Notes under the pieces: model-generated | Told to the model about the DNA's origin: nothing | What the model saw: the letters and a program-made list of their open reading frames with translations, nothing else | The model's database searches: none | Position numbers and translations under genes: made by a program | Virus record (IMG/VR): IMGVR_UViG_3300030102_004358 | Span: 1-25,401 of that record | Length of the DNA: 25,401 bases | Direction: 5' to 3' (one strand) | Origin: a virus | Shown here: positions 12,615 to 21,268 of the stretch, piece by piece | Layout: the number at the start of each line of letters is the position of its first letter | How positions within the stretch are numbered: position 1 is the first letter of the stretch

Positions 12615-14122
12615 TAGAGTCTAATTATATCCCCAACGGTATCTAGCGTTAAAGTTCCAGTATCGGCGGGGCCAATAAACTCATTTTGTGCAACTCGGAG
12701 GGCTCGTGTATAGGCTGCCTCTAAATCCTGTCTAGAGGCCAAATTATAATTATTCATTATACGCTGGATCTCTATTAGCTTTCTTTTATTTGGCACAGTC
12801 CTATTTCTTTCCAGATTCCGTACAATATAAAACGTCTTGAGTTTCCACCTGTCCCCATAAGTAGATACAAAATCCTCTTTGGACATTATCTCTCTGGAGA
12901 ACGTATAGTTTCTAGGACCGCAACTTGAATCATAAGGTGACAAGGTTTGAACGGGTACATCAGGCTGAAGGGATACATAATAATTGTAAAAAAACAATAA
13001 ATAATCTTGTAATAAGTTTATATCTAAGTTCCACGTTTCAGTATAGTCGATAGTAAACATCGCATTAAATATTTCAGGTTGACTATCTTTATCAAAAATC
13101 GGTACCCACTGATCTCCGTTTTGCCTCTTGTATCTTTCATAGCCTGGTTCTGTCTTGGTTTCGCCGTTATCTCCCTGATAGGTGTAGAAAGCTATTCTTC
13201 GTCGCACATCTTCAAAGCCAGGAATTTGAGAATATCCGTAAGCCATCGGGGGTGATTCTGGTGCGCCGATCAAAGGATCACACTCATAATCTACATTCTC
13301 ACCAATATCAAAGTCCACTATAGGAACACCAAGCATGTATTCAACCATTGCAGGATTTCTAAGGTCAGCGACTAGTCTCCAAGGAATATTCTTATCGATG
13401 GAAAATCCGTACTGAGAGGCTATGCTGGCCACAAGCGAAAAATTACTGTCTCCAAACTTAAAGGCTTTATTAAAATCATCATCGTAATTATCGTCAGCTA
13501 TTTCTATGATGAGTCCAGAAGAATACAAAGGAGCATAAGTACTTTCAATAAACCCAGACAAAGTAACTGGACCTGCCTTTGTCATAATATTTTTTGTGAA
13601 CTCACTAAAATAATTCATGAAAGAATCAATATTTCTTATTTTTTGGTTTCTTCCATTTGAATAAAGAAATTCATCATAAAAGACAGGATATATTTTTTCA
13701 CGCATATAAAGATCATAACTATCTTGAACTGGCTCCCAAGCCTTGACAACTTGAGGGGAAGCCCAAGGACTGTCTTTAAAGGTTATATTTTGAGCGGCGA
13801 GTTCTCTAAGTTTTTTGGCCAAGTCATACCAGGCATCAGCGACAAAGTTTAGGGCGTATTTATTAACTGAGTCATCCGAGTTGAACCGAAGGCTTTTAAG
13901 ACTAATAAGATCAGGCACTGATGTGTTGCCCTTGTTGTTAACCAACCCATACAATCTTTCCGTAGTCCAAGTGCTGACAAAGTTTCTAATTAAAAAATCT
14001 GGAAACACATAGAAATCGTACTTAAGCCGCTCAAAGAATATCTCTTTTGCGTTAAGGTTGTTAGAGCCATATGAATAAATCTCAGGCTCCGCTAAGGGGT
14101 TTGGTCTGTCTTGTTTAGCCAC
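12614..14122 (-). CDS. Virion structural protein, probably baseplate-associated
   Basis: 502 residues, Tyr/Phe/Asn-rich, with no signal peptide or membrane segment. I do not know a named family. It contains FPDFLIRNFVSTWTTERLYG early, GFSIDKNIPWRLVADLRNP about residue 240-258, a repeated-looking aromatic middle (LLQDYLLFFYNYYVSL) and WKLKTFYIVRNLERN near the C-terminus. These aromatic-rich patterns are common in phage tail and baseplate proteins. The start is GTG, overlapping the hub gene stop by 8 nt. Position at the end of the tail module supports a late structural role. Function inferred from context only. Confidence 0.6.
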   Translation of the reverse strand: MAKQDRPNPLAEPEIYSYGSNNLNAKEIFFERLKYDFYVFPDFLIRNFVSTWTTERLYGLVNNKGNTSVPDLISLKSLRFNSDDSVNKYALNFVADAWYDLAKKLRELAAQNITFKDSPWASPQVVKAWEPVQDSYDLYMREKIYPVFYDEFLYSNGRNQKIRNIDSFMNYFSEFTKNIMTKAGPVTLSGFIESTYAPLYSSGLIIEIADDNYDDDFNKAFKFGDSNFSLVASIASQYGFSIDKNIPWRLVADLRNPAMVEYMLGVPIVDFDIGENVDYECDPLIGAPESPPMAYGYSQIPGFEDVRRRIAFYTYQGDNGETKTEPGYERYKRQNGDQWVPIFDKDSQPEIFNAMFTIDYTETWNLDINLLQDYLLFFYNYYVSLQPDVPVQTLSPYDSSCGPRNYTFSREIMSKEDFVSTYGDRWKLKTFYIVRNLERNRTVPNKRKLIEIQRIMNNYNLASRQDLEAAYTRALRVAQNEFIGPADTGTLTLDTVGDIIRL

Positions 14123-17100
14123 TTGGTTTCTTCCGTTTTTTGTTTCCTGTCCTTAACTCAAAAACACAGTCCAACGTTGTGTTATATCCTTGGTTAGTGA
14201 TCTGGTGTGTTGAACGAATAACCCTATAATACCCACCAATACCTAGTATCTTTCCAGCAAAGTCGCCGAGGGCTGCCCGAGTGTCTACATATATTAGGTC
14301 GCCATTTCTGTGCAAACTGTTACCATACATCTCTATGTTAACGTTCTGCGGGAGAAAGAGTGCTTGAATTCTATCTTCTGGGTTATTTGACTCAATTAGC
14401 ATCTCTTGGAAATACTGTGTTTCTTGTCTTGAAAAATTGAAAGTCTTAGCTAGCCCTCGATCACTCCCGACCATATAATGAAAAATACCATCTTTAACAT
14501 CGTCTTTTATAGAGCCTGTTCGGTCACCAAAGCCCGTCTTTTTAACAAAGATGGCGTAGTAAGCTTGATATTTGATATTCTTCTTGGACAAAGGGTCTCT
14601 CATACCTTTTCTTATCTTTGCAAATTCACGACGAGTCAAAGTATTGTTTTTACCACAAGCCACGTTTGTCTCGCTGGAATATATTGTGGTATAATCAAAT
14701 GAAATTCTTTCCGAAGTTTGAGGATTTTGGTTCATTGTCTTTGCCACAAAGTTCAAAAAGTCATTCATAAATCGTCTAAAAGGATAGGCTGTTAGTTGTG
14801 TGGCCACGATTCTTTCAAAAAAGAATTTTGCAAACGTTTCTATGCTGATTGGGATATTGTATATTGATCTAATATTACCATTTACATCTTCAAAGTTGCC
14901 CAGAAGAAGTGTAATATCCTCTCTAAGACCTGACGTTTTTGCCATGATTTGAAATATATCACCGAGAAAGAAATAATAGAACTTCTGGCTTGTGCTATCT
15001 CTATTGGCTGATGGCTTTGTTCTGGCTTCTTTTTTGCTTTTCTCTAAAAGGTTAGACACAAGCCCGCCAAGAAAATTATTTTGTCTTCCAACTTCCTCTA
15101 GGTATTTCTCGGCGGCTTTGGCGGCGGCTTGAGCAACCTGTTCAATCTCTTGCCGAACAGCTACGAGTCTTGGGTTAAGATTTAATATGGGCTTGTCCTT
15201 TTCAGTGTCAGCGTAACCAACTCTTAAAACCTTATCCTCTATCATCTGCCTTAAGAATGTAGAGTACATGTCACGCAACCTTGTCCTCAAAGCCCTCTGG
15301 TAAAGTATTACAATGTACTGTCCTCTTCTTTTAATCTTTTTTATAGAATCGTCTTTAGGGTCCACATTTTTTGCTTCTTTCAGTTTTAATTCGAGAGTTA
15401 CTAATTCTTGAGCAAGGCGGAGTCCAGCCATCTGAACCACAAGGTACCTCTGTCCGTATATATTTTTGGGCGAGCCACCTTCTCTCTTTTTTATTTCAGA
15501 ATAAAGCTTATTCAGATAAGGATCGCCCAATGAGCGGATTTTTGTGGTTGCAGAAGATTTGCCTCCAGAGTTTGCCCCTTTAGCATCTGATAGAATATTG
15601 TTTTCTTCGAGGATCCCCTCTAGTGAAACCTCTGTATCCTTGTACATAAAGTCATTTAGTCCATCTGGATTAAAATTATTAGAGCCAAAAATGTCAGAAT
15701 TATCGCTCGCTAGATAGTTGTCTGTTGAACCAAAATACTTAAGAGATAGCGTGGTGGGACCCTCTTGGGTAAAATTAACATTGTAATCGGCTAAGTTTAA
15801 AAGAATTGCTGTGTGTGTTTTTTCTATGTCTTCTTTGAATTTTTTGAATTTATCTTTACCAAAGATGGACTGCAACTGTTCTCTGTTGCCTTCTGGGAGG
15901 GACCACCCAACAATAACCTTTAACTGTCTGAAGTTTTTCTTTGAAGATGCGGTTAGTTGTGTGTTGTTTTTTGTGACAAAAGATTCTATCTCTTTGTTTC
16001 CTTTTTGCAAAACAGTCTTATACTTGTCTATTTCTGTTTGCATCTTCTTAAGAAGGTCATCACTGGTTGTTCGGTTGAAGGTGCTTTTAGCTGCTCTGCT
16101 CTTCTTTGCTCGTTCTGTCAATTCTTCAGCTACATCAACATCATTGCCAGTTGGAAACAAGAAGCGTAGATAATTTACGTTTGCCAATTCTACAAGGCTC
16201 CCGAAATACAATTCAAGATCTGCCTCAATGATAAAATCACCCTCGTGTTTGTTGTTAAAATTCCAAGTAAATGATTTTATTCCAGCCTCTCCGCCTCTGC
16301 TGGTTTTGTAATTTATGATCTCACTGACGGATTTGCCTTTCAATTCTGCCATTTTTTTAATATGTTGCTCCGAGACTATATCACTAAAATATATTTCTTC
16401 TTGGTTGCCGTCTTGGTCCACAATGTAAAACCGAAGCAATGGCACCAAAGAGGACAACTGAGCGGGCGTAGCCTCCAGAAAGGCGTTATTGGTGCCCGTA
16501 AAAAGTCCCTCGGTAGAAAGCCTCTGAGTGAAGGCACCCGAGCCAACTCCCGAAGTTTTTGATGATTCATTTTTAGAAATTCTATAAACTTTTTGGTCGC
16601 ATAATATTTTAAACTCATCACCATTGAGTTCACCCATTTTATTAAACAATTGAGCCTGTAGGTTCTTTGTAAACTGTTTAAGATCTTTGGCCTTGGCAAG
16701 ATTTTTGTTCCTAGCTGCTTCTGCCGCCTGTTCCTCAGCAAGTCTTACCTCTGCCTGAAGGCTTTCCATTTCCCGTATCTCGCTCATCGGGAGATGTCTT
16801 AATTGTTCGTCGTAATATTGTCCAGTGTTTTGGTCCAGATACATCGTGACCCCAAGACCAAATGCGTTTTCTACTTTTATCAATCCAGCTTTTGCCGCTG
16901 CCTCATTGGCACGGACTACGGCACTAGCTTTTTCTTTTTTTATGGCTTCGCCTTTTTGTTTTGCTGATCTAAAATATGCTTCTCGGGTGGCGATCTCTGT
17001 TTGTGCCCGAGTCTTGACTTCTTTTAACAGTGTGCCATATTCTGCTGTGGCCTCACTTTCTGCCATAAACAGGTCGCCTGAATCACGACTGTCAAGTCCG

Positions 17101-17252
17101 TCAGCGATTACTATTTCAGCCTGTCGATCCTTAATCCATTGCTCACGGGTTTTCCCCTGAAAAGCAGCGCTAGACAATTCCTTTGTTCTTGTCTCAATGA
17201 GTTCCTGTTTGTACTCTTCGGTGTATGAGTCGCCCTTTACGCCATTAGCCAC
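14115..17252 (-). CDS. Large baseplate hub-like structural protein
   Basis: 1045 residues. The N-terminal 230 residues are Ala/Glu/Lys-rich with long predicted coiled coils (about 1-120 and 150-215). A middle part has SLVPLLRFYIVDQDGNQEE and SFTWNFNNKHEGDFIIEADLELYF, which resemble tail hub domains. The C-terminus has MYGNSLHRNGDLIYVDTRA (975-993) and ILGIGGYYRVIRSTHQITNQ (1002-1021), the pattern ending many gp27/gpD-type hub proteins (Gxx.xxxGDxIYVD ... LGIGGYYxVxxVxH.I). Inferred role: the central ring at the tail tip joining tube, baseplate and the cell-puncturing device. The start is GTG with AGGGG upstream. It lies 11 nt after the gp53-like gene. No lysozyme domain was recognised. Confidence 0.65.
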   Translation of the reverse strand: MANGVKGDSYTEEYKQELIETRTKELSSAAFQGKTREQWIKDRQAEIVIADGLDSRDSGDLFMAESEATAEYGTLLKEVKTRAQTEIATREAYFRSAKQKGEAIKKEKASAVVRANEAAAKAGLIKVENAFGLGVTMYLDQNTGQYYDEQLRHLPMSEIREMESLQAEVRLAEEQAAEAARNKNLAKAKDLKQFTKNLQAQLFNKMGELNGDEFKILCDQKVYRISKNESSKTSGVGSGAFTQRLSTEGLFTGTNNAFLEATPAQLSSLVPLLRFYIVDQDGNQEEIYFSDIVSEQHIKKMAELKGKSVSEIINYKTSRGGEAGIKSFTWNFNNKHEGDFIIEADLELYFGSLVELANVNYLRFLFPTGNDVDVAEELTERAKKSRAAKSTFNRTTSDDLLKKMQTEIDKYKTVLQKGNKEIESFVTKNNTQLTASSKKNFRQLKVIVGWSLPEGNREQLQSIFGKDKFKKFKEDIEKTHTAILLNLADYNVNFTQEGPTTLSLKYFGSTDNYLASDNSDIFGSNNFNPDGLNDFMYKDTEVSLEGILEENNILSDAKGANSGGKSSATTKIRSLGDPYLNKLYSEIKKREGGSPKNIYGQRYLVVQMAGLRLAQELVTLELKLKEAKNVDPKDDSIKKIKRRGQYIVILYQRALRTRLRDMYSTFLRQMIEDKVLRVGYADTEKDKPILNLNPRLVAVRQEIEQVAQAAAKAAEKYLEEVGRQNNFLGGLVSNLLEKSKKEARTKPSANRDSTSQKFYYFFLGDIFQIMAKTSGLREDITLLLGNFEDVNGNIRSIYNIPISIETFAKFFFERIVATQLTAYPFRRFMNDFLNFVAKTMNQNPQTSERISFDYTTIYSSETNVACGKNNTLTRREFAKIRKGMRDPLSKKNIKYQAYYAIFVKKTGFGDRTGSIKDDVKDGIFHYMVGSDRGLAKTFNFSRQETQYFQEMLIESNNPEDRIQALFLPQNVNIEMYGNSLHRNGDLIYVDTRAALGDFAGKILGIGGYYRVIRSTHQITNQGYNTTLDCVFELRTGNKKRKKPSG

Positions 17253-17263
17253 TTTAGAAACCC

Positions 17264-17605
17264 CTAATTAATAAATTCTAAAACAGCTTCGAGAGGAAGC
17301 GGAACATAGTATTGATCACCTACTTCAAACTCTGCCTCAGATGCTCTCTTGTTATACCAAGCAATAACCCACCAATATTTTGGAGACCCATAAAACTTGT
17401 TAGATGTATTATAAAGAGTATCTGTAGCACCCCAGACTTGAACAACGTTTTCCAAATCTCTGGTTTCCTCTGGAGTTGGATATGATATATTTGGCATATC
17501 ATATTGATAGGTTTCTTGGATATCTCTATCTTTGAAAAAGACATTCTTATAGTTTTTATCTTTATTTAGAAAAATTTCTCTTCCGTTATATCTTGAGTAT
17601 GGCAT
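17264..17605 (-). CDS. Baseplate wedge protein, T4 gp53-like (LysM-type core)
   Basis: 113 residues, shorter than T4 gp53 (196). Residues 58-103 contain the diagnostic pattern: WGATDTLYNTSNKFYGSPKYWWVIAWYNK then FEVGDQYYVPLP, a DxL....FYG....WW.I...N.......GxxxxIP motif shared by gp53 and LysM-like tail proteins. Family role: links baseplate wedges around the hub. The N-terminus (MPYSRYNGREIF) is short and basic. The ATG at 17605 has AGGA somewhat far upstream. It lies 13 nt after the preceding structural gene and 11 nt before the hub gene, consistent with a baseplate cluster. Confidence 0.8.
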   Translation of the reverse strand: MPYSRYNGREIFLNKDKNYKNVFFKDRDIQETYQYDMPNISYPTPEETRDLENVVQVWGATDTLYNTSNKFYGSPKYWWVIAWYNKRASEAEFEVGDQYYVPLPLEAVLEFIN

Positions 17606-17618
17606 AGTAATTTAATTC

Positions 17619-18458
17619 CTATTTGTCTCCGTCAGGATCATCATCCTTCTCCAGAGGAGGACCCAAAGGATTGCCCCCAGGAGGACCCGATGGTCCAAAA
17701 AGGTTTCTAATTTGCTTTCCAATCCTTGTCGAAGCAGCATTTGCAGCATCGGCAGTCGCAGTAACTAATTGAGAGCCTACCTCTCCCGCCAACTTTGCAA
17801 AGGCGGCGGCTTCAGTTTCTGTGGGTAAAGATACGCCATATGGAAAATTGTTTTGTTTTACAGACTTGTTTCTAAATTTGAAAGTATTACCACTCTTTAC
17901 GAAGCCTAGTTCGTGCTCATGCAAAACATTTAATTCAAAGTTAAGAAGTATCGTCTTAGGGTAGTATTCAACATCGCTCTGCTTTAGTCCAAAACCAGCG
18001 TTGCCTCCTTCTGAATAAAACATACCATTTTCAATGCGAGGATCAAAAGTAAACCCATTGACATACCCAAGCAGTCCCTTACCAGTTGTAGACTCTCTAA
18101 TTAGGTTCCCAAAGCTGACTCGCATGAGCGGACCCTGATTGATGGCAGTGGCTCCTTTGGCACCTGTTTTTTCGGAATACAAAGGATATAAAAAACTCAT
18201 TAACTTATTTACATTCATCATATTTATTTTTGCGTCGTCGTAAGAGTCTGCTGGCACATTCCAAGAGAGTGAGATTGCTCTACGAGTATTCATAAAGGTA
18301 GTGATGGGATCCATACGACCATAAACATCTTCGGCGGTCCAGTTTGATGTGAACATATCTGCTAAGTTTTCTAGGTATGCTGGGAACTCAACCTTAAACC
18401 CTGTCGGCACATGTACAAACTTAAGTTTTAAATTATTTTTAGTACCCAGTGTTGCCAT
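17619..18458 (-). CDS. Baseplate / tail-tube junction-like structural protein
   Basis: 279 residues. The core (about 10-190) has VPTGFKVEFPAYLENLADMF, NWTAEDVYGRMDPITTF and NTRRAISLSWNVPADS, followed by NKLMSFLYPLY and MRVSFGNLI, a pattern I associate with phage tube-initiator or baseplate proteins (mainly beta, tube-like fold). The last 80 residues are Ala-rich, then a Gly/Pro/Asp tail (PSGPPGGNPLGPPLEKDDDPDGDK). Position between the tape measure and gp53 suggests the role of T4 gp48/gp54, where the tube begins on the baseplate. The ATG has GGAGA nearby. Precise T4 equivalence is inference. Confidence 0.55.
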   Translation of the reverse strand: MATLGTKNNLKLKFVHVPTGFKVEFPAYLENLADMFTSNWTAEDVYGRMDPITTFMNTRRAISLSWNVPADSYDDAKINMMNVNKLMSFLYPLYSEKTGAKGATAINQGPLMRVSFGNLIRESTTGKGLLGYVNGFTFDPRIENGMFYSEGGNAGFGLKQSDVEYYPKTILLNFELNVLHEHELGFVKSGNTFKFRNKSVKQNNFPYGVSLPTETEAAAFAKLAGEVGSQLVTATADAANAASTRIGKQIRNLFGPSGPPGGNPLGPPLEKDDDPDGDK

Positions 18459-18475
18459 CTTTGTTCTCCATCACT

Positions 18476-20608
18476 TTATCGCTCCGCTCGCATAACCTTG
18501 TCCATAGCAGCCGCCAGCGTTTGGTTATTAAACGTCAGTTTTGAATGCACAACCAATTCATCTATAACTACTCGAATAGGCAATACCGAACCATCACTAA
18601 ATTCCATTCGATCACCCGAGCCCCCTGGGGAGACTGCGGTGGCCTGGGCTGGTGGCTGAGCAGACATCCTACTTGCATCTCTAGCTATATTGGTCCCCAA
18701 CAGCCCAAGGGAAACGGCGGTTCCAACACCTGGGACAAGCGATGCAGCACCCGAAAGAACGTCAATTCCTGCCCCAAGAAAATCACCCCTACCAACACGA
18801 GAAGTGGCATCCATAAGAGCTAATCCAAGACCTAAGCCTGGTAAAAGCTTGCCGCCAGCCTTCGCTAGTCCCTTGCCTGCGACAGCTTTAAGCCCTACTT
18901 TAGCCACATCGTCAGCGACTGCTGGAGCAGCTTTGGCAGCGGTCTGGGCGAGGTGAGCAGGGACCAAAAGTCCACTTTTAGTCATAACATGTCCTGCTGT
19001 TTTTGCTGCGGCTGGGGTAAGAATTGCTGGGGCGGCTTTGGCGGCTGTGGCGGTGGCGGCGGTTGCGCCTCTACCTAATACTTTTCCAAATATGGCTCGC
19101 AGTCCACGACCTTTGACACCACCAACACCTGATACAAGACCCCTCAGCAGACCTCCCGCTCCCAATCCTCGTAGCATCAGTCCTGTGCCAACTATGTTAA
19201 GGATTCCAGATCCCGCAGCGGCAGCAGCAGAACCAGCGGTCTTCAGTGCTCCTAGCCCAAAAAGTCCTGTACCAACTTCGCCGGCGTTTTCAGCTATGTA
19301 GGCAAACATTTTAAGTTGTGCCTCGTTTAGATCGTTACCATAACCCATGGCTTTGAGTTGTTTCTCAGCAGATTTTTTTAAAGAATCAAAAACTGCCTGT
19401 TCAGCAGATTTTGTTCGCTCCTCCAATTTGATGAAGCGATTTAGATCATCGTCTCTTCCAACATCCTCTTGGAATCTTGCTAAGTCCATCCCTTCGCCAA
19501 AAAACCTCGCAACAGTCCCAACATCTCGTCCAAAAATACTAGCCACCATCTGTTTTTGACGCCTGTCAAGATTTTGAAAAGTTTTTCCCTGAAGAGCAAA
19601 TTCTTGTTTAAGTATATCTACCCTTTCTTCGTGGCTCGCTCTCATTAATTCAACTGAATTAAGCTGCATACCAAACTGGGCATTCATTCTACCCGTTATT
19701 TCGGCTGCTCCTTGAAAAGTATCAAGCTGCTCAGTTATGTCAAAAGCATCCTTAACCGTCATACCAAGGCTACGTGCTCTCTTTTGTAGTTCCGAAAAGA
19801 CCCTTGGAGCATCACTGCCAAAGCGTGCAAGGTCGCCACCCATAGAAGTAATGCCTTCTGCCAAAACCTCAAGACCCAGCCCTGTTTCCTTACTTAATTC
19901 ACGGAGATCTTTAAATGCTGCGGTTCCCGAGCTACCCATAAGCCCAAAAGAAAAATGTATCTGATCAATAACCTGGGCGGACATTTCTCCCGAAAGTCCC
20001 AATTGTTCAAATTGTCCCACGAGCATCGTAATATTATTTCTGTTTGTTTCGGACAAAGAATCAAACGCTGCAAAATTTTTGTTGAGTGCTAGTAGGTTTT
20101 TTTCTAAAACATCTTGGGTGAGACCAATCCTATTGTACGCATTTCTTAATTTGCCAAAAGATCGGACGTATCGATTTTGAAATCCTGTCGAGCGACGCAG
20201 ACCGACTTCTATACTCTGAATTTCGTTGTTAAACTCTAGCACGGCTGCCGCAGCGCTGCCGATACCGTCTGTCAACCTAGAGAAGCCTGTCCCATAAGCA
20301 CTATCAATCCCTTTAACAAACCCAGGTATAACAGCCGCCATTCCCATCATAGCTGCTTTTGCCTTATCAATAGCCTCTGTCTGATCGTTTATAGCTTCAG
20401 TAGAGTCTGATAGCGTATCATTTAGTTTGTCTTCTTTTTGAATTAGTTCTTCTCTGGACTGTATAAGCCCTGCATCTGCTTGACGACCCTCTAAGCGAGC
20501 ATCATTAATCTCACGCTCGACTTTTGCTCTTTCCCTCTGGATGCCGAGAAGTTCTTTTTCTCTCTTGATTACCTCTTCTGGTGATAGGGCATTGTTTTCA
20601 TCTGCCAT
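18476..20608 (-). CDS. Tail tape measure protein
   Basis: 710 residues. The first 90 residues are charged with predicted coiled coil (VIKREKELLGIQRERAKVEREIN). A helical region with RELSKETGLGLEVLAEGITSMGG and GAAEITGRMNAQFGMQLNSVELM (about 240-330) resembles tape-measure domains. Residues about 440-645 are a Gly/Ala-rich hydrophobic stretch with several possible transmembrane helices, typical of tape measures that help form a channel at DNA injection. The C-terminal 60 residues return to a beta/charged domain that could bind the baseplate. T4 gp29 is 590 residues; at about 1.5 angstrom per residue this one predicts a tail near 105 nm. Gene order (tube, chaperone-size genes, tape measure, baseplate) agrees. 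Confidence 0.85.
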   Translation of the reverse strand: MADENNALSPEEVIKREKELLGIQRERAKVEREINDARLEGRQADAGLIQSREELIQKEDKLNDTLSDSTEAINDQTEAIDKAKAAMMGMAAVIPGFVKGIDSAYGTGFSRLTDGIGSAAAAVLEFNNEIQSIEVGLRRSTGFQNRYVRSFGKLRNAYNRIGLTQDVLEKNLLALNKNFAAFDSLSETNRNNITMLVGQFEQLGLSGEMSAQVIDQIHFSFGLMGSSGTAAFKDLRELSKETGLGLEVLAEGITSMGGDLARFGSDAPRVFSELQKRARSLGMTVKDAFDITEQLDTFQGAAEITGRMNAQFGMQLNSVELMRASHEERVDILKQEFALQGKTFQNLDRRQKQMVASIFGRDVGTVARFFGEGMDLARFQEDVGRDDDLNRFIKLEERTKSAEQAVFDSLKKSAEKQLKAMGYGNDLNEAQLKMFAYIAENAGEVGTGLFGLGALKTAGSAAAAAGSGILNIVGTGLMLRGLGAGGLLRGLVSGVGGVKGRGLRAIFGKVLGRGATAATATAAKAAPAILTPAAAKTAGHVMTKSGLLVPAHLAQTAAKAAPAVADDVAKVGLKAVAGKGLAKAGGKLLPGLGLGLALMDATSRVGRGDFLGAGIDVLSGAASLVPGVGTAVSLGLLGTNIARDASRMSAQPPAQATAVSPGGSGDRMEFSDGSVLPIRVVIDELVVHSKLTFNNQTLAAAMDKVMRAER

Positions 20609-20614
20609 ACGATA

Positions 20615-20944
20615 TTACCTCAAAGGCCAATTGAGCTTGGACTCTCTTTCAAATCTTTTTATAGCAACGTCTAAAGTAGCTTTTTGGCGGTAAGTCATAG
20701 GGTCATCAAGTCCATATTTCTTGATGTAATCCATATATCTTTTTTCATTTACTAGAGCGTCAGTAAATCTTTCTACTTCTATTCGGTTCCCACGAACTCG
20801 AACAGGAATTCTACGCCCCTTGTACATCTTCGACAAGAGATATTGGATCCAAGCCGCAAAAACATTGAGTATGTTTTCGTTTAGTTGCTGCTCTTCCTTG
20901 AGAGCCTCTAAATCCAAAACCTCATTTTCGAAATCAATATTCAT
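20615..20944 (-). CDS. Hypothetical tail-module protein, 109 residues
   Basis: Not recognised. An acidic N-terminus (MNIDFENEVLDLEALKEEQQ) is followed by a hydrophobic helix FAAWIQYLLSKMY (29-41) and a basic segment KGRRIPVRVRGNRIEVERF. The C-terminal half is helical and charged. It lies directly before the tape measure (6-nt gap) and after the gp51-like gene, where many phages encode tail assembly chaperones; that role is only positional inference. No slippery-sequence frameshift into the neighbouring frame was evident. An AGG ribosome binding site lies about 9 nt before the ATG. Confidence 0.65.
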   Translation of the reverse strand: MNIDFENEVLDLEALKEEQQLNENILNVFAAWIQYLLSKMYKGRRIPVRVRGNRIEVERFTDALVNEKRYMDYIKKYGLDDPMTYRQKATLDVAIKRFERESKLNWPLR

Positions 20945-20969
20945 CTAACAAACCTCGCACACATATGCT

Positions 20970-20998
20970 TAATAAATAGTTGTCAAATATATTTATTA
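20970..20998. repeat. AT-only inverted repeat before the 109-residue gene
   Basis: TAATAAATA (20970-20978) and TATTTATTA (20990-20998) form a perfect 9-bp inverted repeat with an 11-nt spacer. Minus-strand TAATAAATA (20998-20990) also contains NATAAATA, the late-promoter pattern described for T4-like cyanophages, 46 nt upstream of the ATG at 20944. The first arm is part of a 12-nt sequence repeated at 22688-22699. Confidence 0.4.
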
Positions 20999-21268
20999 CG
21001 GTTTATAGGTTTTGCCACGACTGGAAGAGCTTGTCTTTCCGCTGGCGGCGTCGGACTCATCTTTTTTCTGTTTTATGAGTCGCTCCAAAAACCACATTCT
21101 GACGCTCACTGGAAGGTTATAACTCTCAAAAAAGCTCCACCCACCGTAATATTTTAATTGGAAAAGTTGCTCGTAAACTGCCTCTATATAATCATCACTT
21201 AGGCCAAAAAAAGTCGAGTCCGAGCGGAACCTCCATGTCCGCCTCGTATCCACAATTCGAGCATTCAA
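20996..21268 (-). CDS. Small tail protein in T4 gene 51 position
   Basis: Up to 90 residues. The conserved-looking core is FFGLSDDYIEAVYEQLFQLKYYGGWSFFESYNLPVSVRMWFLERLIKQ (about 20-67), an aromatic helical segment I associate with small baseplate-hub assembly genes next to gp26 in T4-like phages; assignment to gp51 is positional inference. The C-terminal 20 residues are Ser/Lys-rich and probably disordered. The start is uncertain: the reading frame opens at TTG (21268) with only GGATC upstream, and the other in-frame option is GTG at 21253. Either way it overlaps the 3' end of the gp26-like gene by about 60-74 nt, an unusually long overlap in this window. Confidence 0.6.
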   Translation of the reverse strand: MNARIVDTRRTWRFRSDSTFFGLSDDYIEAVYEQLFQLKYYGGWSFFESYNLPVSVRMWFLERLIKQKKDESDAASGKTSSSSRGKTYKP

